Assembly (NCBI GenBank): GCA_019359615.1
Contig: JAHHHA010000047.1
Coordinates: forward strand, 1 to 43,909
Reading direction: 5' to 3'
From: Cyanosarcina radialis HA8281-LM2
Lineage (GTDB): Bacteria > Cyanobacteriota > Cyanobacteriia > Cyanobacteriales > CCAP-1448
DNA: 43,909 nucleotides
Positions 25,764 to 34,485 of this stretch are shown here, piece by piece. Below the pieces are notes generated by a model, which was not told the origin of the DNA, ran no database searches, and was given only the letters and a program-made list of their open reading frames with translations. Within the stretch, counting starts at the first letter, position 1. Every line of letters starts with the position of its first letter. A program made the position numbers and the translations under genes.

Positions 25764-28100
25764 CTACCCGATCGGCAACCAAACGCTAAACTTAGTATGC
25801 CCAGGTTGGCTGGCAACTGTAATTTCACCATGATGTTTTTCAATAATTTTACGGACGATATCTAACCCCAGCCCGCTGCCTTCACCTAGTGGTTTAGTGG
25901 TGAAAAATGGCTCAAAAATGCGCTCTTGGATTTCTGGAGGAATGCCGCTGCCAGAGTCGGTGATTTCAACTGCTACACCGCTATCTTTTTGAGAGATCGC
26001 GATCGCTAATTCCCCGCGATAGCTCATTGCCTGAATCGCGTTGTTGATTAAATTCGCCCAGACTTGAATTAGTTCGTCGGGATAGCAAGAAATTGGCGGT
26101 ACGTCGGCATAGGTTTTAGTTACCTCCACTCCTCGCTTAAACTGCCCGTGATAGAGCGATAGTACGGTATCGATTCCATCTGCAATCGAGGCTTTTACCA
26201 TTTCCCCCGTAGGGGTTTGACGGGCATAATTCTTGAGGGCAAAGACAATCCTGGCGGCTCGTTCTACCGAGAGTTTGATATTTTGAGAGTTGTTTTGTAC
26301 GGCTGACAGGGTATAAGCTGCCTGCACGATCGATTTACGTTCGGGAGATTGTAAAAGAGGCATTATTGGGTCTAGATTGGCGTTAATGCCCATTTTGCTC
26401 AAGTTATCTGCCAAGAAATCGGCATTTTCTACTCCACTAGCTGCTAGAGATTGTTTGAGGGTGCGTTTGAGTTGCCGTTCTTCACGGGTAGAAAGAGTAG
26501 TTGGAGATTGCCTAGCAATTTCTAAGAGGGTGAAAAATTCGGCTAACCTTTCTGGCGACAGTTCGTGAAACAGTGGCGGTAACTGCTGCATTGACTGGTT
26601 TAAAGCCACAGAGAGATTGCCAATCGCGCTCTGAATCACTCCTAGAGGAGTATTGATTTCGTGAGCGATTCCAGCTACTAGTTGACCTAAAGCGGCCATT
26701 TTTTCGGCATGGATTAGTTCTTGGGTGCGCCGTTCTACTTGCTCTTCTAGAGTGAGATTGTATTGTGCTAGTTGGGCTTGACTTTCTGATAAGGCAGTAT
26801 TGAGCGATCGCATTTCGTTAAAAGAGGCTTGCAGGCGATCTGACATGGTGTTGAATGACTCTCCTAGTTCCCCTAGTTCGTCGCCCCGCTGCAACTCCAC
26901 CTTTTGCTCTAAATTTCCTGCGGCAATTTCTTTGGCGGCATTGTTGAGGCGGACAATTGGATTCGTTACCCATCTAGCTGTGAGGATGCCGATTAAAACT
27001 GCGATCGCTAAAGCTGTCATGCACAGTAAGATGGTGGTGCGGGTGTTGGCGTGGATTTTTCCCATGAAATCTGATTCGGGTACTACCACCACCACTAACC
27101 AATCCAAACCATATTTATCTCGCCAAGGGGTAATTTCTACAAACTGGCGTTGCACCCACTCACCGCTAGTTTTAAATTTAAATTCAATCTGTTGGCGCTT
27201 TTGAATCTGTTTCAGGTTGCCAAAATTTTGGTTTAAATGTGCTGCTGTAGCTCGAATTAATGGATCTTGACTGTTTAAATAATTGAGCCGTTCGGCTTTA
27301 TCATTTACCAGCTTATACGGTTTTTCGGGATTAGAACTGGCAATTAATAGCCCATCTCGTTCGATAATAAAGACTTTTGCTGAAGGGCTAATATTTAATT
27401 TTCCTAGAAACTGACTGATGTTTGAGAGCAACAAAGACACGTCCAGAACCGCTAGTAGCTGACCTCGATCGTCATACACTGGATAACCAGCATCAATTGC
27501 TACAAATTCTGGAGTTTCATCCCAATTAAAAACTGCCGACCACACGGTTTTTTTAGATTTAATTGCTTTCGGATACCAATCTTCATCTTTGGGATTGTAA
27601 TCGTAAACGTAGACAAGTTTCTTCCGATTTCCCTGACTATCGGTAGAATAGACGTTATTTTTGTATCCAATCCGGGCAGAACGTTCGTCAATTGTCATCC
27701 CTTGACCTTTCAGCCAGGTTCCAGCCCCAGTGAATTGAGTGTTGGGCAGCGCCATCCCAATGTAACTGACATTAAAGATCTGTTGTTGTTTCCAAAAGTA
27801 ACGTCCTGTTGCTTCAGGATCGTTGATTTTCAACTGTCCTAGCTTAATTGCGTTGGCATTAATTTTATTGATTAGATGAGGGGTTGCTAAATAACTATCT
27901 AAATGTTGGTCTACTAAATTACTGGTTTTAGTCATCAACTGATATGCTAAATCGTTGACTGCTTGCTGACCGTTTTCAAAAGATAAATATCCTACTAATC
28001 CTACTGCGCCGACGATTTGCAGCACGAAAGGAGCTATCAAAACCGTGCTTAATTTCGATCTGCCAATCAGTTGATTTAGTTTTTTTTGTAAGCTAGTCAC
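25764..28100 (-). CDS. dCache-HAMP sensor histidine kinase, paralogue A
   Basis: About 778 residues from a GTG at 28100, 10 bases after the response regulator stop. The frame is open to an ATG at 28190, but that would overlap the regulator deeply. Order: transmembrane helix ([21 protein letters not shown]), dCache domain (~45-360, with EDWYPKAIKSKKTVWSAVFNW), second helix, HAMP, coiled coil, HisKA with [14 protein letters not shown], an extended helical region with ERQLKRTLKQSLAASGVE, and HATPase (LINNAIQAM, DSGSGIPPE, TTKPLGEGSGLGL). It lacks a receiver, so its partner should be the adjacent regulator at 28111. The nearest paralogue is the kinase at 28607. Confidence 0.88.
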   Translation of the reverse strand: MTSLQKKLNQLIGRSKLSTVLIAPFVLQIVGAVGLVGYLSFENGQQAVNDLAYQLMTKTSNLVDQHLDSYLATPHLINKINANAIKLGQLKINDPEATGRYFWKQQQIFNVSYIGMALPNTQFTGAGTWLKGQGMTIDERSARIGYKNNVYSTDSQGNRKKLVYVYDYNPKDEDWYPKAIKSKKTVWSAVFNWDETPEFVAIDAGYPVYDDRGQLLAVLDVSLLLSNISQFLGKLNISPSAKVFIIERDGLLIASSNPEKPYKLVNDKAERLNYLNSQDPLIRATAAHLNQNFGNLKQIQKRQQIEFKFKTSGEWVQRQFVEITPWRDKYGLDWLVVVVVPESDFMGKIHANTRTTILLCMTALAIAVLIGILTARWVTNPIVRLNNAAKEIAAGNLEQKVELQRGDELGELGESFNTMSDRLQASFNEMRSLNTALSESQAQLAQYNLTLEEQVERRTQELIHAEKMAALGQLVAGIAHEINTPLGVIQSAIGNLSVALNQSMQQLPPLFHELSPERLAEFFTLLEIARQSPTTLSTREERQLKRTLKQSLAASGVENADFLADNLSKMGINANLDPIMPLLQSPERKSIVQAAYTLSAVQNNSQNIKLSVERAARIVFALKNYARQTPTGEMVKASIADGIDTVLSLYHGQFKRGVEVTKTYADVPPISCYPDELIQVWANLINNAIQAMSYRGELAIAISQKDSGVAVEITDSGSGIPPEIQERIFEPFFTTKPLGEGSGLGLDIVRKIIEKHHGEITVASQPGHTKFSVWLPIG

Positions 28101-28110
28101 GACAATTGAG

Positions 28111-28509
28111 CTATATATTGAGTTTTTTGAAACCAGATTCAATGGTAGATAACAACATTTCCTCAGTCCACGGTTTGGCAATATAAGCATGGAGATCGGC
28201 CTCGACGCGCGTTCGTTCGATCGCCTCTAGATCTGCCTGCCCCGTCAACATAATAGTGACGGTATCTGGAAATTGTTGGTGGACTGCAATTAAAAATTCA
28301 TCTCCTTTAACTCCCGGCATCAGCCAGTCAGAAATAACGATGATAATTTTAACTTCTTCTTCGGATAGTTCTTCGATAATTTCCCAGGCCTCTTCTACGC
28401 TTTCAGCAATTTCGTAGAGATAGCGATCGCCAAAACGATTGCCTATTTGTTCTCGCAGACTTCGTAAAACTGTTGGTTCGTCATCGACGCATAAAATCGC
28501 CTGTTTCAT
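28111..28509 (-). CDS. Single-domain response regulator (KPW type), paralogue 2
   Basis: 132 residues. Receiver with CVDDEP, Asp61 in VISDWLMPGVKGDEFL, LTGQAD and IAKPWTEE. No output domain. It lies immediately upstream of dCache kinase A on the same strand, forming a regulator-kinase unit that is repeated once more upstream. Most likely a phosphate shuttle to or from the receiver-containing proteins further down the cluster. Confidence 0.9.
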   Translation of the reverse strand: MKQAILCVDDEPTVLRSLREQIGNRFGDRYLYEIAESVEEAWEIIEELSEEEVKIIIVISDWLMPGVKGDEFLIAVHQQFPDTVTIMLTGQADLEAIERTRVEADLHAYIAKPWTEEMLLSTIESGFKKLNI

Positions 28510-28580
28510 CGCAAACTTACTTTTAGTTGGATAGAATATTATACCGTTTTAATGCGATCGTCATAGATTTGAATGGCTGG

Positions 28581-28603
28581 GAGACGTGCCAGGATACGTC
28601 TCT
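28581..28603. repeat. Palindromic interspersed repeat (GAGACGT...ACGTCTC)
   Basis: GAGACGT and ACGTCTC arms around GCCAGGAT in the spacer between regulator paralogue 2 and the next kinase. It is the same repeat family as the palindrome at 23720-23740. Confidence 0.6.
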
Positions 28604-28606
28604 ACA

Positions 28607-30931
28607 TTAGTCTATTGGTAGCAAAACTATAAATTTAGTACGTCCGGGTTGACTTTCTAATTTAATTTTTCCGCCATGTTTATTAACAATCTGCCGGACG
28701 ATATCTAGTCCTAATCCAGTCCCCTCTCCCGGCGGCTTAGTAGTGAAAAATGGCTCAAAGATTTTCTCTTGATGTTCTAAGGGAATCCCGCAACCAGAAT
28801 CGGTAATTTCTACGACAACATGACGCTCTTTAACAAAAACAGCGATCGCTAATTCCCCTTGATAATCCATCGCCTGAATGGCATTATGAATGAGATTAGT
28901 CCACACTTGAGTTAGTTCTTCAGGATAGCAAAGAATTGGCGGCACGTCGGCATAAGATTTAGTTACTTCAACCCCTCGTTTCAATTGATTGTGATATAGG
29001 GTTAATACCGTCTCAATTCCATCGGCGATCGATGCCTTAACTTTACTAGCGGTTTGCTCTTGTCGTGCATAGTTTTTGAGAGCAAACACGATTTTGGCTG
29101 CTCTTCCCACAGCCAACCGAGTTGTTTGGTTACTTCGGTGCATGACAAATAAACTGTAAGCTGTTTCTAGAATTGATGTATTATTCTTAGACTGCAAAAT
29201 TGGCATCAACTCATCTGTTAATGTTATCAATCCCATTTTGCTTAAGGTATCGGCTATTATGGTCGTATTTTCAATATTTTTAGATTCTAAAGTTTGTTTC
29301 AAATTGCGTTTCAATTGTCGCTCTTCTTTAGAAGAAAGAATTTCCTGAGTTTTGGGAATAGTTTCTAACAGTACCATGAATCCTTTTAATTCGTCTGGTG
29401 TCATTTGCAGCAATAGCTGTGGCAAACGGGACATCGAGCGCTCGAAAGCCGCAGAAATGTTCTCGCTAGCAGCTTGAATTGCCCCTAAAGGAGTATTGAT
29501 TTCGTGAGCTACGCCTGCTACCAATTGACCCAAAACAGCCAACTTTTCAGATTTAATTAGTTCTTGAGTGCGCTGCCGAACTCGCTCTTCTAACGTGCGA
29601 TTGTAATCTGCTAGTTGTTGTTCTCGTTCGGCTAAAGTAGTATTGAGAGCTTTCAGTTCTTCAAATGCGAATTGCAATTTAGTCGCCATAGTATTAAATG
29701 ACTGCGCCAATTCTCCAAATTCATCTTGGCGATTAACTACCACATTTTGGTTAAGATTTCCAATAGCAATTTCTTTAGCTGCTGCGTTTAGACGGACTAA
29801 CGGTTGTGTTACCCAACGAGCCGTCAACAAACCAATTAAAATCGACAAACTCAGAGCTAGCAAACAAAGTAAAATCGTGATATAAGTATTAACATTAATT
29901 TCTGCAATAAATTCAGTTTCTGGAATAATTCCTACGACCAACCAATCTAAATTATCTTGACTTTTTAAAGGTTTAACCTGAGCAAACACTCGTTGACCTT
30001 GATACTCAAAAGTAATTAGCGATCGCTCTTTGATTTTTGATAAACTGCCAAACTTTTGACGTATTGCCTCGGCTGCCGCTCTAATTAGCGGGTTACTACT
30101 ATTATCTATGTGCTGTCGGCTTGTCCCTCTGCTAGGATTAATGGTTGGCGAGTCAGAAGTAGAAGCCACCACCATACCATTTCTCTCAACGATCGATATT
30201 TCTCCTGAATCACCGATCTCCAAGTTTCCGAGAAACTGAGTCAGTTCTTCTAGATCGATTTCGCTATTGAGAACTCCGATTAACTCTTTAGTGTCAGAAT
30301 AAATTGGTATCACCGAGCTAAACTCAAGTTCAGACTCGCTAACTGATAAAAACAGAGGACTCCAAGTATGACTTTTAGCAGCAACCGCAGCTTTGTACCA
30401 AGGACGCAAACGAGGATCGTAGAGGACTTTACCAAGTAATTTTATTCGTTGGCACTGAGGATTTATTTGATAAACTTGACGATATTTTCCAGTCGAACGA
30501 TCTTTAATTTTAAGAATAATTTTGTCCTTTCCTTCCTTGTCATCAATACTGATTAGTTCTCCCTTGCTATTGCCAAAAGCTATATGTTCGGTTAAGTCTT
30601 CTTCCAAAACTATTTGCAAGAAATAGCATTGTAATTGAGACAAGTTATTTAAATCTAGATTTTTAGTTTTTACCGCTGCTAAAATCTGGCGTTGAACCGC
30701 TTCTGGCTTAGCTAATAAATCTTCCACTCGGTGTTCGATGCCATCTTCAGCTTGAGAAATTAATTGATTTACTAAGTTTTCCACCGATCGCCGACCGTTT
30801 TGAAAGGAAAAATAGCCCACCAATCCGACTGCACCAACAATTTGTAGCACAAAAGGAACGGTCAACAAGGTTTGCAATCTCGTTTTGGCAGCAAGCTTAG
30901 CAATTTTTTGAGAAAGAGATGAAATAATCAT
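28607..30931 (-). CDS. dCache-HAMP sensor histidine kinase, paralogue B
   Basis: 774 residues from the ATG at 30931; the frame extends 14 codons further through repeat sequence. Order as in paralogue A: first helix ([20 protein letters not shown]), dCache (~50-350, with [19 protein letters not shown] and [20 protein letters not shown]), second helix, HAMP, coiled coil, HisKA with [14 protein letters not shown], the same extended helical region ([18 protein letters not shown]), and HATPase ([31 protein letters not shown]). Its sensor has diverged more from the other two than its kinase core has, so it may read a different ligand. The RPWY in the distal dCache module resembles ligand-contact positions of amino-acid dCache sensors, a weak hint only. 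Confidence 0.9.
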   Translation of the reverse strand: MIISSLSQKIAKLAAKTRLQTLLTVPFVLQIVGAVGLVGYFSFQNGRRSVENLVNQLISQAEDGIEHRVEDLLAKPEAVQRQILAAVKTKNLDLNNLSQLQCYFLQIVLEEDLTEHIAFGNSKGELISIDDKEGKDKIILKIKDRSTGKYRQVYQINPQCQRIKLLGKVLYDPRLRPWYKAAVAAKSHTWSPLFLSVSESELEFSSVIPIYSDTKELIGVLNSEIDLEELTQFLGNLEIGDSGEISIVERNGMVVASTSDSPTINPSRGTSRQHIDNSSNPLIRAAAEAIRQKFGSLSKIKERSLITFEYQGQRVFAQVKPLKSQDNLDWLVVGIIPETEFIAEINVNTYITILLCLLALSLSILIGLLTARWVTQPLVRLNAAAKEIAIGNLNQNVVVNRQDEFGELAQSFNTMATKLQFAFEELKALNTTLAEREQQLADYNRTLEERVRQRTQELIKSEKLAVLGQLVAGVAHEINTPLGAIQAASENISAAFERSMSRLPQLLLQMTPDELKGFMVLLETIPKTQEILSSKEERQLKRNLKQTLESKNIENTTIIADTLSKMGLITLTDELMPILQSKNNTSILETAYSLFVMHRSNQTTRLAVGRAAKIVFALKNYARQEQTASKVKASIADGIETVLTLYHNQLKRGVEVTKSYADVPPILCYPEELTQVWTNLIHNAIQAMDYQGELAIAVFVKERHVVVEITDSGCGIPLEHQEKIFEPFFTTKPPGEGTGLGLDIVRQIVNKHGGKIKLESQPGRTKFIVLLPID

Positions 30932-30959
30932 TGAAAATAGGGTATGGGGCATAGGGGAC

Positions 30960-30995
30960 AAGTCAAAAGTCAAAAGTCAAAAGTCAAAAGTCAAG
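30960..30995. repeat. Heptamer tandem repeat (AGTCAAA)
   Basis: Five near-perfect AGTCAAA units between the regulator at 31087 and the kinase downstream of it. Confidence 0.8.
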
Positions 30996-31086
30996 AATTC
31001 TCCCTTGCTCTTTTGCTACACCCTTTTTATAATCCTGAAGCTCCTCTACTACCTAAGTGAATAGGACCAGATGCTTTACAGCTAAC

Positions 31087-31488
31087 TTATGAATTTAACT
31101 TTTCTAAACCAGATCTAATAGTATCCATGAGAGTAGTTTCATCCCATGGTTTAGCAATATAAGCGTGTAGATTAGCAAATTGGTAAGTTCTTTCAATTGC
31201 TTCTCGATCGGCTTGTCCGGTTAACATCACAGTGACAACATTGGGGAAGCGATCGTGAACCTGAATTAAAAATTCATCGCCTTTGGTTCCAGGCATTAAC
31301 CAATCAGAGACGATCGCGATAATTTTAACTCCATCTTCAGCCAAATCCTCGATTACTTCCCAGGCCTCATCGGCACTCTCAGCGACTTCGTATACAAAGC
31401 GATCGCCAAAATTTCTGGTAATCTGATCTCGCAAATTCCAGAGAACAATTTGTTCGTCATCAACACATAAAATTGCTTGACTTGACAT
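31087..31488 (-). CDS. Single-domain response regulator (KPW type), paralogue 3
   Basis: 133 residues. Receiver with CVDDEQ, Asp62 in VSDWLMPGTKGDEFL, LTGQAD and IAKPWDET. Nearly the same sequence pattern as paralogues 1 and 2. First gene of the minus-strand signalling island, 155 bases upstream of dCache kinase B; the spacer is filled by heptamer repeats and a short unassigned stretch. Confidence 0.9.
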   Translation of the reverse strand: MSSQAILCVDDEQIVLWNLRDQITRNFGDRFVYEVAESADEAWEVIEDLAEDGVKIIAIVSDWLMPGTKGDEFLIQVHDRFPNVVTVMLTGQADREAIERTYQFANLHAYIAKPWDETTLMDTIRSGLEKLNS

Positions 31489-31633
31489 CGAGCTTCCTGA
31501 TTTAAATTATCGGTGTGGCAGGGCGGGTTCGATTTAACCTTACAAGGTTTACAGCAAGCATAGCTGGCAAAACCCGCCACTACAACTGAACTCCTGACTT
31601 CTCATACTTATTACTTATTACCCTTCGGCAGGC

Positions 31634-32767
31634 TCAGGGCAAGCTTATTACTTCACTCAAATAGCCTTCTACCAAACAATCCGAACCTATGGTGCGCCAA
31701 CTCACGCTTGACAAAACTAAGGCTTCATTCATGTTCTCCAACCCTAATTCTCCTACAGGAGAGGGGGCAGCGCTACCCCCAACAATTTTGGGAGCAATAA
31801 AGGCCAAGACTTTTTGCACCGCACCTTCAGCTATTGCTCTAGCTGCTAACGTGCCACCGCATTCCCACAATACCGAGAGTAATTGGCGATCGTATAAATA
31901 AGCCATCACTTGGGCTGGTGTTAGGGGGGCTAACTCTACTACTTCCACTTGCTTTTTTTGCAAGAAAGATTGCAAACTGCGATCGACTCCTGGTTCTGTT
32001 AGCACTAATGTCGGCGCTACTTCGGTTTCCCACAAATGCGCTTCGGTTGGCAAATCCAAGGTGCGGCTCATGACGATGCGTAGAGGGTTGCGAGCCTGGG
32101 GGTGATGGCTGGTTAGTTGGGGATTGTCCCGGCGAACGGTATTACCGCCGACAATTACCGCGTCGCAAGCCGCCCTTAACTGATGCACCTCCTGACGAGC
32201 ATCGGTACTAGTTATCCAAGCACTATGTCCGGTGCTAGTAGCGATTTTGCCATCTAGAGTCATGGCATATTTCAAAATCCCAAAGGACCGCTGGTGGAGG
32301 ATGCGATGAATAAACGCCTCATTCAACTGTTGGCAAGCTGCCGCTTCCACTCCCACTAAGACTTCGATTCCTGCTTGTTGCAATCGCGCTATTCCGCTGC
32401 CAGCTACTAGCGGGTTGGGATCGACTATGCCCACTACTACTTTCGCTACGCCAGCGGCGACGACAGCTTCGGAACAAGGTGGTGTCCGCCCGTGGTGGTT
32501 GCAAGGTTCGAGATTGACGTATAGAGTAGCTCCTCGTGCCAGTTCGCCAGCTTCTTTCAAGGCAAAAACTTCGGCGTGGGGTGCGCCCGCTTGGGGGTGA
32601 AATCCCGTTCCAACGATCTCCCCATCTCGCACGACTACAGCACCGACGAGGGGATTTGGGGCCGTGCGTCCCAAGGCGCGGCGGGCCAGTGCGATGCACT
32701 GCTGCATCATCTCGCGATCGAATTGCGTGCCGATAGGTAAGTCCTCTTCTGAGGGAGATTTGTCCAT
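31634..32767 (-). CDS. ribD: Riboflavin biosynthesis bifunctional deaminase/reductase
   Basis: 377 residues. The N-terminal deaminase (~17-140) has the zinc site HAE at 64-66 and PCNHHGRTPPC with Cys89 and Cys98, plus the family start ALGRTAPNPLVGAVVV. The C-terminal reductase (~165-375) has FGILKYAMTLDGKIAT, AVIVGGNTVRRDNPQLT and LWECGGTLAARAI. It converts the GTP-derived pyrimidine to 5-amino-6-ribitylamino-uracil phosphate in riboflavin synthesis. Near the C-terminus, GGSAAPSPVGELGLEN is coded by an interspersed palindromic repeat (31741-31782). This replaces the usual short link before the last strand and probably sits in a surface loop. Confidence 0.93.
   Translation of the reverse strand: MDKSPSEEDLPIGTQFDREMMQQCIALARRALGRTAPNPLVGAVVVRDGEIVGTGFHPQAGAPHAEVFALKEAGELARGATLYVNLEPCNHHGRTPPCSEAVVAAGVAKVVVGIVDPNPLVAGSGIARLQQAGIEVLVGVEAAACQQLNEAFIHRILHQRSFGILKYAMTLDGKIATSTGHSAWITSTDARQEVHQLRAACDAVIVGGNTVRRDNPQLTSHHPQARNPLRIVMSRTLDLPTEAHLWETEVAPTLVLTEPGVDRSLQSFLQKKQVEVVELAPLTPAQVMAYLYDRQLLSVLWECGGTLAARAIAEGAVQKVLAFIAPKIVGGSAAPSPVGELGLENMNEALVLSSVSWRTIGSDCLVEGYLSEVISLP
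31741..31782. repeat. Interspersed repeat translated inside ribD
   Basis: TTCTCCTACAGGAGAGGGGG is the short palindromic core (TCTCCT-AC-AGGAGA) of the CCCTCTCC/GGAGAGGG repeat family seen at 16130-16215 and 42740-42847. Here it lies in frame within the C-terminal part of ribD. Confidence 0.6.
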
Positions 32768-32778
32768 GTGCCTAATAT

Positions 32779-32831
32779 AGCAGGAGTCAGGAGTTCAGGA
32801 AGTGTGGAGTGTGGAGTGTTGAGTGTGAAGT
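32779..32831. repeat. Heptamer tandem repeat upstream of ribD
   Basis: AGGAGTC, then AGTGTGG/AGTGTTG units in the 130-bp spacer between the reverse transcriptase stop and ribD. No conserved RNA structure was recognised here. Confidence 0.65.
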
Positions 32832-32897
32832 TAAAATTCTCCTTTGCTCTTCTGCTCCTCTGCTTGCCATCTGTAACCACATTAAATGAAAACCACA

Positions 32898-34313
32898 TTA
32901 CGGTGCGCTCTTGCGTCCGTATTTTTCTTTGATGCGCTTCACCTGGGCTTGCAACTTTGCCCCTTTTGAGGGATTAACCATCGCCACAAAATTAGCAAAC
33001 CCTTGAATGGAAGCGATCGCATCGGTAGAATTTCCCCAGTGTTTGCCTTCAGGGCCGTCTTTTTCCATTTGATACAGCGTGGCGCGGAAGCGTTTTAACG
33101 TCTCTTTAGCAATATTGGGCTGAGAGTTAACCACTACACCAGTGACTTCCTGCTGGCGTTGTTTTCGCATGATTCGGGTTTTCTCAGCGTTGATCGTAAA
33201 TCCTTCGTGAGCCACGATCGATTCGGTACGCCTTAAAATCCTACAGATGTGGCGCAGATTTTCCCCGGAAGCCGAGAAAGTTAGATCGTCAGCGTAGCGA
33301 GTGTAAGTAAATCCGAATCCCGTTGCCATCCCCATTAGGCGGCGATCCAAACGGCGGCATAACAGATTAGAAATTGCTGGGCTGGCTGGCGAACCTTGGG
33401 GTAAATGGCGATTTCCTATGGCTACACAGTAAATTTGCCCGTCGAGTTGTACTTCCTCGATTTCTGGTTGGGTGCAAAGCAAAGCCAAAATGGTGGCGGT
33501 GGCTTCAGCATAACCAAAGGAGCGAAACAGCCCCTTGACTCGCTGGTAAGAAATCGAAGGAAAGAAATCTTTGAGATCGAAATTAACGATCGCTTCTGCA
33601 CCCACATGAGGTCTGGCATTACTGACGATCGATCGAGTCCGTCTGAATCCATGCACGGCATCGTGCAGTTCGATCTTACTCAGAATGCGATCGAGTATCC
33701 CATGTTGTACCTTTTTTAGCCTGGGCATCGGAGCCGAAATCAGTCGTTCTCCGCCCGTTTTTTTGGGAATTTTGAATCGAATGTAGTGAGAGATCTTCGC
33801 CGCTGGCCGAGAAAAAGCCAGAAAGCGTAATTCTCCCACGCTAACCCCCATCGCTGCTGCCATCTGTTCTACAGTTTCCCATGCGGGCAAACCATAGCTT
33901 TGCAACCTTTCTCTATTCGCTTCTGTCTGGTTGAGTCCTCCAGATACCCCTTCACCCAGAAATAGAATTTCCTGCTGCTTTCTTTGCTGCCAAGCTGCCG
34001 CCCTCTCTTGGCGTTCCCGTTCTCGACGTTCCTTAGTTTCCTGCTGCTTGCGCCGCGATTCGGCCAGCCTTTCTTTGAGCATTTGCTTCCGCAACGCCTG
34101 TTCGTTATGCAGGTTGCGGTTTTGATATCGCAGTTGGTTCAGTTCTCGCTGAATTTCACCCCGCTGGCGAATTTCATCGGCTGGATCTTCAGGCATTTCG
34201 CCTTGGGCGGGCCAAAATCCATACCGAATCATCTCTTCCAAGATGAATTCTTCTCTACCAACTTGGCGGATGCGATCGTATAGTTCTTGACGGGTGCGGG
34301 GCTGGTCGGTCAT
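32898..34313 (-). CDS. Retron-type reverse transcriptase with long N-terminal extension
   Basis: 471 residues from the ATG at 34313; 20 further codons upstream only translate a proline/leucine-rich repeat. The first ~120 residues are a charged, probably coiled-coil extension (RKQQETKERRERERQERAAA). They are followed by a LGEGVSGGL / AMGVSVGELRFLAFSR linker seen in myxobacterial retron enzymes such as Mx162. The polymerase carries the retron-specific NAxxH (NARPH, 232-236), motif A VNFDLKDFFPSI (Asp246), LPQGSPASPAISNLLC, YADD at 340-343 and the VTG motif at 390-392 (VTGVVVN). Family knowledge predicts synthesis of a branched RNA-DNA from an adjacent msr-msd RNA. None was recognised. It lies between def and ribD on the same strand. 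Confidence 0.88.
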   Translation of the reverse strand: MTDQPRTRQELYDRIRQVGREEFILEEMIRYGFWPAQGEMPEDPADEIRQRGEIQRELNQLRYQNRNLHNEQALRKQMLKERLAESRRKQQETKERRERERQERAAAWQQRKQQEILFLGEGVSGGLNQTEANRERLQSYGLPAWETVEQMAAAMGVSVGELRFLAFSRPAAKISHYIRFKIPKKTGGERLISAPMPRLKKVQHGILDRILSKIELHDAVHGFRRTRSIVSNARPHVGAEAIVNFDLKDFFPSISYQRVKGLFRSFGYAEATATILALLCTQPEIEEVQLDGQIYCVAIGNRHLPQGSPASPAISNLLCRRLDRRLMGMATGFGFTYTRYADDLTFSASGENLRHICRILRRTESIVAHEGFTINAEKTRIMRKQRQQEVTGVVVNSQPNIAKETLKRFRATLYQMEKDGPEGKHWGNSTDAIASIQGFANFVAMVNPSKGAKLQAQVKRIKEKYGRKSAP

Positions 34314-34326
34314 AGGGTTGAGGGGG

Positions 34327-34405
34327 AGAGGGAGCAGGGGAGGCAGGGGAGGCAGGGGGAGCAGGGGAAGCAATGGAGGCAGGGGAAGTAGGGGAGGACA
34401 AGGAA
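34327..34405 (+). repeat. G-rich tandem repeat with quadruplex potential
   Basis: Repeated GGGGAGGCA/GGGGAAGCA units on the plus strand between the def stop and the reverse transcriptase start. Four or more G4 runs separated by 4-6 bases fit a G-quadruplex pattern. The complementary C-rich form occurs at 35128-35180 on the other side of def. Confidence 0.75.
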
Positions 34406-34446
34406 GAATTATTCACTCCACACTCAACACTTCACACTCCACACTT

Positions 34447-34485
34447 CTTCAACTCCGAATTCCGAACTCCGAACTCCGAACTCAT
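34447..34485. repeat. Heptamer tandem repeats (CACTTCA and GAACTCC types)
   Basis: From 34410, CACTCCA/CACTTCA-type units pass into CCGAACT units that reach the end of def. Confidence 0.65.

Noticed and set aside
30960-30995. CRISPR-like array
   Set aside because: The units are 7 bp without spacers, i.e. simple tandem repeats; the same is true of the other heptamer tracts.
22343-34313. A diversity-generating retroelement formed by the Avd-like four-helix protein and the reverse transcriptase
   Set aside because: The two genes are ~10 kb apart. The RT has retron motifs (NAxxH, VTG, QGSPASP) rather than the SQ-type motif of these elements, and no template/variable repeat pair was noticed.
34314-34373. 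Proline/leucine-rich 20-residue extension of the reverse transcriptase
   Set aside because: Derived from the G-rich repeat read on the minus strand. ATG at 34313 gives the family-like start.
34314-34481. msr-msd RNA for the retron-type RT
   Set aside because: The region consists of G-rich and heptamer repeats. No flanking inverted repeats with the expected stem-loop series could be drawn by eye.
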